A stretch of 64,000 nt of DNA from Xylogone sp. PMI_703. Its lineage: Eukaryota; Ascomycota; Leotiomycetes. The stretch lies in NCBI GenBank assembly GCA_021399445.1, contig JAJTUQ010000001.1, positions 186,001 through 250,000 of the forward strand, read 5' to 3'. A model generated the notes under the pieces. The model did not search any database, was not told where the DNA came from, and saw nothing but the letters and a program-made list of their open reading frames with translations. The position numbers were made by a program, and so were the translations under genes. Positions within the stretch are counted from its first letter, which is position 1; each line of letters opens with the position of its first letter. Of this stretch, positions 44,167-55,481 are shown piece after piece.

Positions 44167-45876
44167 CTTTCGTTGCTGATGGGCACGCGTAGCTTCAGTC
44201 AAGTAAGTAGAAATACGGGTGGGAAGTAAAAGCGACCGAGTTTCTCGGGGGCGATGCTGTACACAGAACGGAATGTAAGGGATCGGATTGAGATATGTGA
44301 ACTGCAAACTGTGTCGTGGTCGAGATACTCGAAGTGTTCGAGGTATTCGCTGATGGAAGAGGGGTCGTGTGAGGGACATTTGCATACTAAGATGGAGGGG
44401 CTCTTGAGAAGCGTGCACGTTACACGGTACTCACTAGATGCACCGCATTTTTGACACTGAGGGCACCCTATGTGCGGCTAGGGTCGGCAGATGACTTGAC
44501 CTGCGGAGGCGGAGCGGCATGACAATATTCCGGAGTCGCGGCGTAGGCGGCAGGGCACGGCAGTATTCTGTAGCTATGCTTTTGTAGGCTACGCTTATAC
44601 TTAGAAGCTTCGTACCTCAATCAATACACGCAATATACCCCCTGATATCGGGCGTACGTTGCGTACGATTAGTTACCACGTTCCCGTGTGAACTGACAGA
44701 TACTAATAATAAACATAAGAACGAATCACATCAGTTGAACTGTTTTCGTAGTTGCCGACTGTTCTGCGAAGCGGGTATTGCGCGCGCGTAGCAGTCAAGA
44801 TATCCCCCTTAGAGCCCATTCCTTTTCAACCGTAGCCGACTTGAGAAAATTATTATCTTAAGTATCGTGGCTCTCTGGCAATTGGCATTATTGAGAGAAG
44901 ATTTCACCGAGAGTTTCTGGATGAGGAATCCAGAAAAGCACCAGTAGAGGCCCCACGAGATAACATCTACTTATTAAGAAGGCGAACCACGATGACAATG
45001 TGCCCCACATTAACATCACAACAGAATAAAGTACTACAGAACCATAATACTTGTAAACCCAGACGCTACCAGCTCAAGGTGCTGAATTGCAGTCGCGGAG
45101 GCTACTTTCTCCACGGGGAAGCCTGACATTCTGGGGCAAAGCCGAGGTCGCAGCGCTGTGCCTGGAGAGATTCAAAGGAACCTGTCCCTCTATGGCTCTG
45201 AAGTGGGGCAGCGAGGGGCAATACGTCGCTTGTACTTGTACTTTGAAGTTATACAGCCGGCCGGGCAAGAGCTTGTACCGATACATGAGGGGGTAGTTCT
45301 GATTGGTGTTCCTGGGAAATTGCCGGACACACCTCCACGTCTCGCTCTCTTCCTTCCTGGGCATTCCTGCTGCGAGGTCATTCCCAGGTCCCATTGCCCC
45401 AATGATGGCTTCCAATTGCTCCTCCTACACATGTTAATGGACAAATCCAAACATCAGGAGATGTTCTAGCAGGGTCCAAAGAAATCAAGGGCTCATCCAT
45501 GAATCTTTGCAGTATTGTCTAGATGGTGTGGGAGCTCTCCGCCCAATGATGCCCAATAAAGTGTAAGCTGAAGTATCATCTTCAAGAGAGCAAAACAACC
45601 AAAACAACAATACCAAGACTCCAAGAGCATCTAACACACTCCTAAGCTCTTGAATGTCCCACGTCTGTGTCTACAAGTAGCTTTGTGAGATAACTCTCCA
45701 TTCTGTATAAGTTAGTAGCTGCCCCGGAGTTTACCCCTCCACGAGCACGCCTCAAGCTCCCCCACATTCGGCCTTTTAATTCTCTGGAATTTCTCTCCTC
45801 TCTCCCTCAAACAAGTCTCTCTTCACCTCTTGGGAAACAGGCCATTGTAAAAGGAGAAGCAAAAGCAATTGATACC
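44167..45876. other. Intergenic with one dispersed element copy
   Basis: 1.7 kb between divergent genes. It includes the 138-bp element at 44561-44698 and short open frames (for example 45074-45415 minus) without family features. Confidence 0.45.
44561..44698 (+). repeat. Dispersed 138-bp element, copy C
   Basis: Same length as the inverted copy at 35299-35436. It runs from CAGTATTCTGTAGCTATGCT to a right end TTCCCGTGTGAACTGACA. In the other orientation this starts TGTCAGTTCACACGGGAACG, an LTR-like 5' TG terminus. No coding part of a retroelement was found nearby. Confidence 0.85.
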
Positions 45877-47386
45877 ATGAATGTAGGTCAGATCTTTCTA
45901 TGATACGCCCAAGATGCGAGTGTGAAAAGAGAGAGAGACGTTCTAACAAAGCGCATGTATAGGTCATCGTAGTCGGCGCTGGGCCCTCTGGCCTTCTCCT
46001 CTCCCTCCTTCTTGCCCGCAACAATCCCGATATCACCGTCACTCTCTACGACGCAGCTGGCGACCTCGACGACCGTCCCCGTGCTGCCCACTATGCTCCC
46101 TCCGCCATCCGCGAGCTAGCCCGCGCCGGTGTCCTCGAGGATGTGCGCAGCGAAGGGTTTGTTCCCTCGGATGTCTGCTGGCGCAAGCTTGATGGCTCGG
46201 AGATCGCGCGGTTCAACAACATGTGCCAGGTCGAGAGCCCTGAGGCGCTGACGGTACTGCCGTTGAACTTGCTGGGCAAGGTGCTGCTGCGACACGTGAT
46301 GCGCATGCCGAATGCCAAAGTGGTGTGGAATGCGAACGTGCTGGATGTTGGAACGGAGGGTGAGCAGGCGTGGGCGAAGATCCGATTCCAAGATGGGAGG
46401 GAGGAGACGATCAAGGGTGATTATGTGTGCGGCTGCGACGGCGGGAACAGCCAGGTGCGGAAGTCGCTATTTGGAGATAGTTACCCAGGGAAGACGTGGG
46501 ATGCACAGATTATTGCTACGAACGTGAGTTTCTTCCTTTTGTCTTTATGTTCTGATGGATTCAAATAGCGATGCTGATTATTTAGGTCTACTACCCCTTC
46601 GAGAAATTCGGCTTCGACGACATGAACTTCATCATTCACCCCGAGCACTACTACATGGCTGCACGCATCACCCGCGATGGTCTCTGGCGTGTCTCTTACG
46701 GCGAGGATACCAAGCTCGATTTCAACCAAGTCCAGCTCAACCAGCCGCGCAAGTTCGAGACCATGCTGCCTGGTCACCCCAAGCCCCACGAGTACAAGCT
46801 TCTCAATGCCAATCCATACAAGATCCATCAACGCTGTTCACCCAAGTTCCGCGTCGGCCGTGTTGTGTTGGCTGCTGATGCTGCTCATCTGTGCAATCCC
46901 TTTGGCGGCCTAGGGCTCACGGGCGGGATTGTCGATGTAGGAGGGCTGTACGAGTGTTTGGATGGCATTGCGAGGGGACTGGCGGACGACAGCATCTTGG
47001 ATAAGTACGATGAGATTCGGAGGAAGATGTGGCACGAGGTCATCGATCCGGTGTCGAGCGATAACTTCAGGAGAGTCAGTGCTACAGATCCGGAGACTGC
47101 GCGAGAAAAGGACCCTTGGTTGGTTTTGGTTGAGAAGGCGAATAGAGACCCAGCGATTAAGAAGGAGGTTGACCAGGTTAGTCTTTCCTATGCTCTCCGT
47201 TATATCCCTTCTTTTGCTTTAAGAAACCATTCACTAACTACGACTACTTTCCGTCCTTTCCACGGAGAGGGCGGGAGACTTGGCCACTCTTTACAGGGCA
47301 TGTACGGTATCTGCCATGACTTTACGCAGTACTATAACAAGAAACAAGGTACTACTAAAACGACTGAATTCCAAGTAAAGCTCTAG
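45877..47386 (+). CDS. FAD-dependent aromatic-type monooxygenase
   Basis: Model of four exons: 45877-45882, 45963-46523, 46586-47176, 47297-47386, encoding 415 residues. The first exon codes only Met-Asn; splicing joins it to VIVVGAGPSGLLLSLLLA, the FAD-binding GxGxxG. The DG motif appears as YVCGCDGGNSQVRKSL and the second FAD site as RVVLAADAAHLCNPFGGLG, with Ala where most relatives have Gly (LAGDAAH). This is the PHBH/phenol hydroxylase group, which oxidises aromatic or polyketide rings with NAD(P)H and O2. The last intron (120 nt, GTTAGT to TTACAG) is open in frame, so a longer unspliced C-terminus is possible. The gene is upstream of a P450 on the same strand. Confidence 0.83.
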
Positions 47387-48809
47387 ATTCTAATCCTTAC
47401 TTATTTTCCTCTTCGAACATATAGTATAAAAATGGGCTTAAATGAGAGCAAATGAGGAGTGCCATTCTTCCTTTAACGAGAGATAGGTGTAGCTTGATAT
47501 GAGATGCCCGGGGTTGAATGGGGAACCTAATTGAATTGAACAGATGAAATGGATGTATATAATAGTGTATGAGCTGCATTTTGAGTCGATGGCGTTGGGA
47601 AACTGTTTGTTTCTTCATCTTTCCCTCGCTGTGGAAAAGGTTAGAACATAATTCAACATATTTGGTTCCAGAATTCTTTCTACGACAATTCTTGAATATC
47701 GTGCGAGAACACTCATGTATTTTGGTTGGAGTATCTAATGAGAGAATCAGCCAAATTATCTGCCCCTTTATGCAAGAGATTGTAAAGGCGTGCGAACTTT
47801 CGTAGCGTTGCTACGTGTAGAAATATCCTGCCTTACAGCACAATAAATCGATCTACTCCGATACATATCAGTATACTGATTACTTCCTGTCTAATACTGG
47901 GCTAACGTCATCTGCAAAAGAAGACTTTAAGTACAAGAGTGCCAGTTGAAATCCTATATCTAAAAGCTGGTTCAAATCTACCTACAACATCTAATTCTAT
48001 GTCTAAAGTCTTCTACCAAATCATATCCCAACGAATTGTTAAGAGTATTACATCTGCTCGAACTCGGTATTGGATCTAAGGCCATGGCTACAAGGTTGTG
48101 GGTTTCAGGCTAGGTCTCGCCCGCTGGAGCAAGGATCCACAGAGTTGTCCACAGAGAACCACAGCGCACGTGGGGAGAAAATAGCGAATGTCGGGCCCCC
48201 GGATATTCCCCACAGGGAAGGCCAATAAATGCATCATAGTTTTCATACTTCTCTCACCGAGCCTCTCTCACTACGGCAATAGGCCTAGAGTCTCCGGCCT
48301 TGACTCCAATATCACTGCTAAGACATTAATTGTGCCTCCAGTAGCTTATGGTTGGAACATAGCGCTGGCCACTGCGGCTTATCGCCTTTCTCCCTCGTGG
48401 TCTGCTCTCGCTATCACAGTAATGGAATGGCGCTCACGGCGTTGATTTTTGGCCATCCACGCCCCCACTGGAGAGTTAGAGACTTACTGCAAGTGCTTAT
48501 ACCTCTGTCGATGATAGGGATCGCCCCACATGACATAAGCCAAAGAGACATCTGTAGAGTTTTGTGAAAGAAAGCCGTGTTTGATAATATGCGCCGGGAG
48601 GGGTAGAAGGTTGAGTGGAAAATGCCCAGTACAGCGGCTACAGCATGCCGACTTTAAGGCCTGCTTCGCTGGCACGGCTAATTATAGGCTACATATATGC
48701 TCCAGTGCCACCCCGCAGGAATATCTTTCCTCTTCCCCCAGTCTCAAAAGGGCCCTGCGGCCATTATTCTTCTGGAAACCCCGTGGAAGAGAAGAATAAG
48801 AACGCAGCG
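47387..48809. other. Intergenic, P450 promoter region
   Basis: 1.4 kb without a supported gene. The open frames at 48188-48445 and 48581-48799 show no family features. Confidence 0.4.
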
Positions 48810-50693
48810 ATGTTGTTTGATACCGTTGGCACGACGTTACTGCCCTGGTTGCAGCTGCAACTCGCGGTAACCAAGCATGGAACTAGCTCTATCCTGCTCT
48901 CAATTGCGGCGCTGGCCACGATAGCCCTCGCAATTGATTACGCCCGAATGCTTTATCTTCACTTCCGTATGGTGGGTTTGGTGCAAAGCTCTTTGGTTTA
49001 AAACATCACAGTTGTGAAGAACCTCACTGACGGGGATGCAGCCTCCAGGGCCTCTACCTCTCCCGATTATTGGCAATACCTGGCAGCTCCCCGAGAACAA
49101 GCCATGGATCCTGTTCGAAGAACTCTCCAAGAAATATAAGACTCCTGTCCTCACCTTCTGGATCGGACGTAATCCAACTGTTTGGATCTGTGATGCGTGG
49201 GCTGCCTCTGAGATTATGGAGAGAAGGGCTGCCATCTATGCCTCTCGCCCACGTATGGTCGTTTTCGGTGAACTTGGTCCCGGACAATCGAACCTGGTCT
49301 CCATGTATTACGGTCCTCGATGGCGTGTGCACCGCAAACTGACACATATGGGTGTTGGCTTGCAGCAGGTTCGAAGCTACCGAGACTTCCAAAATGACGA
49401 GAGCAGACTGATTGCATATGAGTTATTGCGCACGCCCGAGAAGTATGTGCAGCATTTCGAGAGATACGCGGCCAGTGTGGTGTCCATCATCGGATTCGGA
49501 CGCCGGATATCGAAGCTGGATGACCCTATCATCTCGGAAGTGCTGGCTGTCATGCAACGTGCTGCTGACTTGAACGTGCCTGGAAAGAAATTCCCCATGC
49601 TCATGGAGACGTTCCCTATTCTGGCTAAATTCCCAACTTCCATTGCACCATGGAAACATGGTCTTGGTGGTAAGAATGGTCGTGGAACAGCCTTCTATTA
49701 TGCTCTGGCCGATGAGGCTGCTAAGAATCCCGACCAGCCAAACTGCTATGCTAGAAAACTCTTTGATGAGGCACCGAATTACAACCTACGTCCCGATGAG
49801 ATTGCATCTCTCGCCGGTAACCTTTTCGGTGCTGGAAGCGACACCTCCAGTTCAACCTTGATCACGTTCGTCCTAGCATGCTGTGCATTCCCTGAAGTCC
49901 TGCCAAAAGCTTGGGAAGAACTCGATCGTGTTGTTGGTCCTAACAGGAGTCCCAGCATGGAGGATGAGCCTAATCTGCCTTATATCAAAGCCTTCATGAA
50001 AGAAGTTTTCCGATGGCGATCTGTGGCCATCATTGGTGGCCAGCCCCATGCCCCTATTTCCGATGACGTTTACAATGTGAGTTTTGTCGCGAAAGGATAT
50101 AAGCAATATACCTTAGATACTTGATATTAATTTTATTACAGGGCTGGTTGATTCCCAAGGGTACCTGGGTCCAAGGGAACGTCTGGGCCATTCACCACAA
50201 CGAACGTGAATTCCCAGAACCCGACCGATTTAACCCTAATAGATATCTCAAGGACGATCCTGCTAGCAGACCGTTCCCCGGCGAGCGAGGCTACATGACC
50301 TTCGGTTGGGGCCGTCGAGTCTGCAGCGGTCAAGGCCTGGCAGAGCAGGGAACTTTCATCACGATTGCCCGGCTCCTTTGGGGCTTCAATATACAAAAAG
50401 CACTCGGTGCAAATGGCAAAGAGATTCCTGTCGACATCTTCGCTTACACGTGAGTTTGGCGTCACTAAAATCAATATTATTTTTCCAGATGATATCGTGA
50501 CTTCGTGTCATAGCTAATCAATGCTTGTAGCAACGGATTGAACATGAGACCAGAACCATTCGAATGCCGCATCACCCCCCGAACACCGAAGATCCGAGAA
50601 ACGATTATCAGAGAAGGAGAGGAAGCTATGCAGAGATTATCTGTTTACGATGGTGAGACCAAGTACCGTATGAGCCAGTACTATTCCAAATGA
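48810..50693 (+). CDS. Cytochrome P450 monooxygenase, microsomal
   Basis: Four exons: 48810-48971, 49042-50076, 50142-50449, 50531-50693. They total 1668 nt and encode 555 residues. The first exon supplies the N-terminal membrane anchor (ILLSIAALATIALAIDYA). The proline-rich hinge PPGPLPLPIIGN starts exon 2. The I-helix has FGAGSDTSSST near 317, the K-helix ExxR is EVFR near 375, and the heme loop FGWGRRVCSGQ (about 453-463) holds the Cys ligand. Introns are 65-81 nt. The style resembles fungal P450s of the O-methylsterigmatocystin-oxidoreductase annotation group, but the substrate is unknown. It follows the FAD monooxygenase by 1.4 kb. Confidence 0.93.
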
Positions 50694-50925
50694 AGGAAAT
50701 CTGTCGGTTCACTCGACCAATAATCAATTCAACGGTCCCAAGATATGGAATAGATTGCATATATTGATTGTACTACGTAGATTCTGAGTTCGCGATGTTA
50801 ACTACAAGCGTAAAAGTTCCTAGAATACTATCACCCAATACCACCTTTCCTCTTCCATAGCATATTAGCTATAGCAATTATATGTAAGCAATGTAATTAA
50901 TGCTAACGTTATCGTTATACGTTTC

Positions 50926-51035
50926 CTAGGCAGCGCCCACACTTAGAATTCTCATGCCTCAGTCAATATACGCAATGACCATAGATACTGAGACTGCTGC
51001 ATCCGATAGTTACCACCATCCTAAGTGAACTGACA
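50926..51035 (+). repeat. Degenerate copy of dispersed 138-bp element, copy D
   Basis: Same orientation as 44561-44698: AGGCAGCGCCCACACTTAGA versus AGGCTACGCTTATACTTAGA, CTCAGTCAATATACGCAAT versus CTCAATCAATACACGCAAT, and the shared end GTGAACTGACA. It is shorter, with a gap in the middle. Confidence 0.7.
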
Positions 51036-51077
51036 ATATGATACAAGTGAAAAAGATCCGGCCGCACAGCTGACAAA

Positions 51078-52262
51078 TTACTCAATTTTAATAACTATCT
51101 TTCCAAAGTGCTTCTGCTCCCACATATACTGATACGCCTCTGGTAGCTGTTCCAGGCTGAAGATCTTGGGATCTACGGCTGGCTTGATCTTGTTGCTATC
51201 GATAGCTCGGCTCTATAGTAAAATCAAAGACGTTAACATTAGTTACCTTCCCAAAAGAAAGTGGGTGAGCCCGTACCAATTCTTCGAGCTGCAACCGACT
51301 CCCAACAGGAATGCCTCTAACAATAGCATTACGGCTCAATGGCTCCAAGTATGAAGGCTGTTTCTCCCCTGTATTATCGAGGAATCCAATGAGGGAAATA
51401 ATGCCCTCCATTTTGACAGCCTTAAAGGACTGTGCTATAGTTCCTGGACCACCAACTTCAATCACATGGGCTACGCCTTCTTCCTTCGGAGTCAGCGACT
51501 TTGCTGTCTCGCCCCAGTTTGAATCTTCCTTATAGTTGATGATATGATCAACGCCTAATTTTTTCAAGGCTTTGACTTTCTGGGGTGATCCTGTGGTAGC
51601 AATAACAGTCGCGCCAGCAGCTTTAGCAAATTGAGCCGCGAAAATACTTACACCTCCAGTACCTTGGGTGAGTACGGCTTCGCCAGGGAGAAGAGGCTTT
51701 AAACCATACAAGGAATTCCAGGCTGTCACGGCGGCACAGGAAAGCGTGGATGCTTCCTCATAAGTAAGAGTAAGAGGCATCTCCACCAGGCTATTTTCGT
51801 TGAAGGCACCATACTGTCTTAAAGTCCCGTCAAGGATACTACCCAAGGCAGTTGTTCTTGTTTTAGGGCTTAGATTACCAGCAAGATGATTTGGGTTGAA
51901 AACAGTGACAACCCTATCGCCCGTCTTGAAGCGGGTGACTTTGGAGCCAACAGCGATGACCTCGCCAGCACCATCAGAGCCAGGAACTACACCATCCTTT
52001 GTTCCAACTGGGTACCTTTTCTAATAGTTGGATGTTTAACTTACAATTGAAGCCTTAAGTAACCAAGTGCACCACAGAAGTAACTTACCATTGCAATCAC
52101 CAAATCTCTATAATTAAGAGATGCTGCATGAAATTTCACCAAGACATCGTTATCAGAGAGAGGCGGAATTGAAACCGCGTTGTTAAGCTTCAACCCACTG
52201 AAATCTCCATCTTTTGGATTAATAGTCCAAGCCTTGGTTGTCTTTGGAATTAGTTGAGACAT
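51078..52262 (-). CDS. Zinc-independent MDR oxidoreductase (quinone oxidoreductase-like)
   Basis: Three exons on the minus strand: 52262-52089, 52020-51277, 51212-51078. They total 1053 nt and encode 350 residues. The N-terminal GroES-like half reads SLNYRDLVIAMKRYPVGTK and VPGSDGAGEVIAVG. The Rossmann half has VLTQGTGGVSIFAAQFAKAAG. The ending HFGKIVIKIE is typical. The catalytic-zinc Cys of alcohol dehydrogenases is replaced (NYRD instead of a CHTD-type motif), so this is a quinone or enone reductase type. The last exon is needed to complete the protein. It is convergent with the P450. Confidence 0.9.
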
Positions 52263-53569
52263 TGCAAAAGTTAATGAGAGCGAAATGCTTTAAGCCGAAC
52301 ACCGCCGAACAAAAGATATTAAATACACAAAACTGTGAAGCGGGGTACGAATGCTTAATAATGTACTGAATAAAGCAAAATACCGGTATGTTGAATCTTT
52401 TTCCTAATAAGAATAAGAATGCGTCTCCTACGGTTCGCTCTGTAGACCAGATCTTATGATAGCCCCTCTCGGATTCTTCACCTCGTTCGCGTATCCCAAC
52501 CGCCAAAGATTCATTAAATACTATAGTTACATGGAACTACGGGCTTTGGGCTTTGTGGCCCATAACTGTAGACTTTACTATCGCTATAATAATACTGTAT
52601 CATAAATGTCCCAAATTATTATAAATATCAATTTTCAAACATGCATAATCATGCGCATGTATAAATTTATGAAAGGATATCATATGAAGTTATCTATCGG
52701 TCTTACGTACACGGCTAAGCCGTACCCGTAAAATCGTTACGGAGGCGTTCCACCGCCGATACCACCGAACGTAATGACGTTAACTTAAGGCTTCGGGGAC
52801 TCTCGGTGGACAAAGTAGTTAGCATAGTGGTACATAAATCGCCATGGAAATTGGGCGAGCTCTGAAGTACCACTACGGGTATGCCAACTACTTTGTCCAC
52901 TGGGAAGGGGGCTTACTAATACAACAACGATTTTGGAGATCGGTCAGTTCTATTACGATTGCACGCCATGCCGGTACTGTGGAGGAGTGACCATATTATA
53001 TGGTGGTGGTTGTTGCCGTCTTGCTATTTTACGACTTGGTCACGTGCTATTATAACTCTCACGTGAGCACACTGAAATGCTCTACGTTCCATCTATTTAT
53101 AACCTCAGGCATTAGAAACGACGCGTGCGAGGCTGGACGGTCTGGAAGCAGCCATCGGCTTCGGCTACGCGTAAGACTCTCTTATTGGCCAAGAGAAAGG
53201 TCACGATAACCCTCGGGCTCCATCGCCTCAAGGGAATAAGTACTTCCGTACCCCCGTACCCGTGCATACGTACTGCCGTATCTCTCCAGCCCCTTTTCTA
53301 GAATTCTGGCCAAGTGATGAAAGTAGAATCCTTTCTCCTGCCGTGATAGCGCGTTCTCATAATTCTTTCGTCATACTGCATACTGCGCTTTTAATATTGG
53401 TAACACACTCATTTAGATGTTACAACTAATTTAATGCTTCAATAGTTAGCTGGGCCGTTGGGCAAGATCACCATCGGAAAGTTTTTCCTGACCGCATCAG
53501 AAGCCATCAGCACCACCTCCCACTACGGCTCTCCCGCTTCCCTCGTCTCTTCCCTGAACTCCTAGTAGC
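52263..53569. other. Intergenic with inverted repeat
   Basis: 1.3 kb between two divergent starts. It holds the hairpin at 52806-52900 and several GTAC/CGTAC-rich palindromic tracts (near 52705-52730 and 53245-53285). No gene seen. Confidence 0.45.
52806..52900. repeat. Imperfect inverted repeat / long hairpin
   Basis: Left arm 52806-52833 and right arm 52867-52900 pair as GTGGACAAAGTAGTT, then [A/G]GCATA, then GTGGTAC, with six extra bases in the right arm and a 33-base loop. The terminal 15 bp are perfect. It could be a small MITE or a structured non-coding element. Confidence 0.85.
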
Positions 53570-54929
53570 ATGGATGTGCCTTATATCAAGATCGAAGATG
53601 ATGTGGAGTGCGTGCCAGAGACAGACACTAACCTTGAGTACGAGGAAGGGGCTGGTGTAACAAGCCCCAGCCCCGGCTCCTTACATAAGCCTCGTCTTTG
53701 GGATCGAATGGCGAGAGTGATTAACATTGTGTCCAAACTAGACAACAATGCGAGTGTATCTGCCCTGGCTTACTTCATGTCGTCCATTAGTTTGACGGTC
53801 GTCAACATATATGTTGTCTCTAGTAGCTCGTGGAACCTCAACTTTCTTTATCTTGCCATTCAAGTGATTCTCCCCATCCCCATTGCCTCTTTGTAAGCTT
53901 GGTTTCCTAACCTGTAAGTTACCAGTCTATGATATGTACCACGGCTCTCATAATATGCAACCGGGTTGGCTTGATCAAGGGCTTAACGACGTGGGACCCG
54001 GAGAAGGCGAAGACATGTGAGTGGAGATGAGAGGACAAGATTGGCCAGCAGGTCAGCTGACTGATACTAGGGTTTCCTATTTCCATTCTTCTCATCGGCA
54101 TGATATATACATGTGCCAATGCGCTTCAGTTTCTCTCTGTGCCGGTTTATACCATCTTTAGGAACTTGTCCATCGTAGTTGCCGCGTATGGAGAAATTCT
54201 TTGGTTCACTGGAAGAGCTACCGCTCTCACTCTGCTTTCTTTTGCCTTGATGATCCTCAGCTCAATTGTTGCTTCGTGGTCCGAAATTCGGGATGCCATC
54301 AATACTGCAGATCACCCAGTGAAAACAGTGGTAGCTGTCTCGAATCTTCATGAAGGGTACATATGGATTATATTGAACGTCATATGCACGGCTTCCTTTC
54401 TCTTGAGTATCAGTAAGGTTATTAAGACTATGGACCTTAGGGACTGGGACAGTGAGTGTTTTCCTTCCGAAGTAAACTGGCAGGCCTGTTCGAGACGCTA
54501 ACCATAATAGCAATATTCTACAATAATCTTTTGACCATTCCGGTCCTGGTAGTCCTCTCCTTCCTGATTGAGGACTGGTCGAGCGAGAATCTAGCGAAGA
54601 ATTTCCCAACGGAATCGCGGAGCAGTCTTATTATTGGTACCATCTACTCAGGCATAGCAGCCGTCACTATCTCATATTGCTCAGCTTGGTGTCTTCGACT
54701 TACCTCGTCTACCACTTACTCAATGGTTGGAGCATTGAACAAGCTCCCTATTGCCCTCAGTGGTTTCATCTTCTTTGATGCTGCTATCACAGTTACAAGC
54801 GTCTCCGCCGTTGTCATTGGCTTCATCAGCGGCCTCGTATACGCCTGGGCCCAGGTACAACAATCGGAGAAGTCCAAGATGACCCTACCCAGCACGGATG
54901 AACCGAATGAGCACCAGTCAGCCGGATAA
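53570..54929 (+). CDS. GDP-mannose transporter paralogue (Vrg4/GmtA family)
   Basis: Four exons: 53570-53863, 53926-54016, 54071-54451, 54511-54929. They total 1185 nt and encode 394 residues. The GDP-mannose-binding motif GALNKLP is at 329-335, and [16 protein letters not shown] and [16 protein letters not shown] are family blocks. About ten transmembrane helices are expected, in the Golgi. It exchanges GDP-mannose for GMP in family members. Oddities: a long acidic N-terminus ([19 protein letters not shown]) and Ile in VNIYV where Vrg4/GmtA proteins have VNKYV/TNKFV. It reads as a divergent paralogue rather than the main housekeeping copy. Confidence 0.9.
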
Positions 54930-55481
54930 CCTTCAATAACACTGCAGAAATAATCTTGTGCCTTGGCGTTCAATTTTCTCATTTATTAGACTTGATAGAA
55001 TATCTTATGTCTTCGACGATGGGGAGGTAGTTTTTAAGATTCTAGAAATAGAAGGGTTGGCGTTTGTTCATTGATCTTTATATGCAACTGTTATACTTTT
55101 TGTACCTATTGATAGCATAGCAGAACTGTTATTGAAGTAGAGCGGTTACTCAGAACAGCAGTGTGAGCTGTACACATTTATCGAATATAATATAAGCCAG
55201 GCGCCTATAAATTGCAGTGATCTAATTTGATTACTCCGAACCCGTCTTTCTTAGAAGTAATAACCCTGTCTGTGAGACATAGCCGAGCAGTCTTGAGAGG
55301 AGCGCACGTTAAAATCATTCAATCAAGAGAAGTACAGACATAAAGCCATGTACTTTATTACATTATGTAGTGAAAAGGAAATAAGCTCGCCCTTTATTCG
55401 TGATTTATCACTTTATACATTATCCGCTTGTCTCTTCAAAATGATTTGAGAGGAGAAGAGAAGAGAAGAGAAAGGAATGAA
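54930..55481. other. Intergenic, convergent 3' flanks
   Basis: 552 bp. A GAAGA-type purine microsatellite lies near 55450-55473. No gene seen. Confidence 0.45.

Noticed and set aside
45074..45415. 113-codon minus-strand frame as a small gene
   Set aside because: No homology pattern, no signal peptide and overlapping frames on both strands of similar length.
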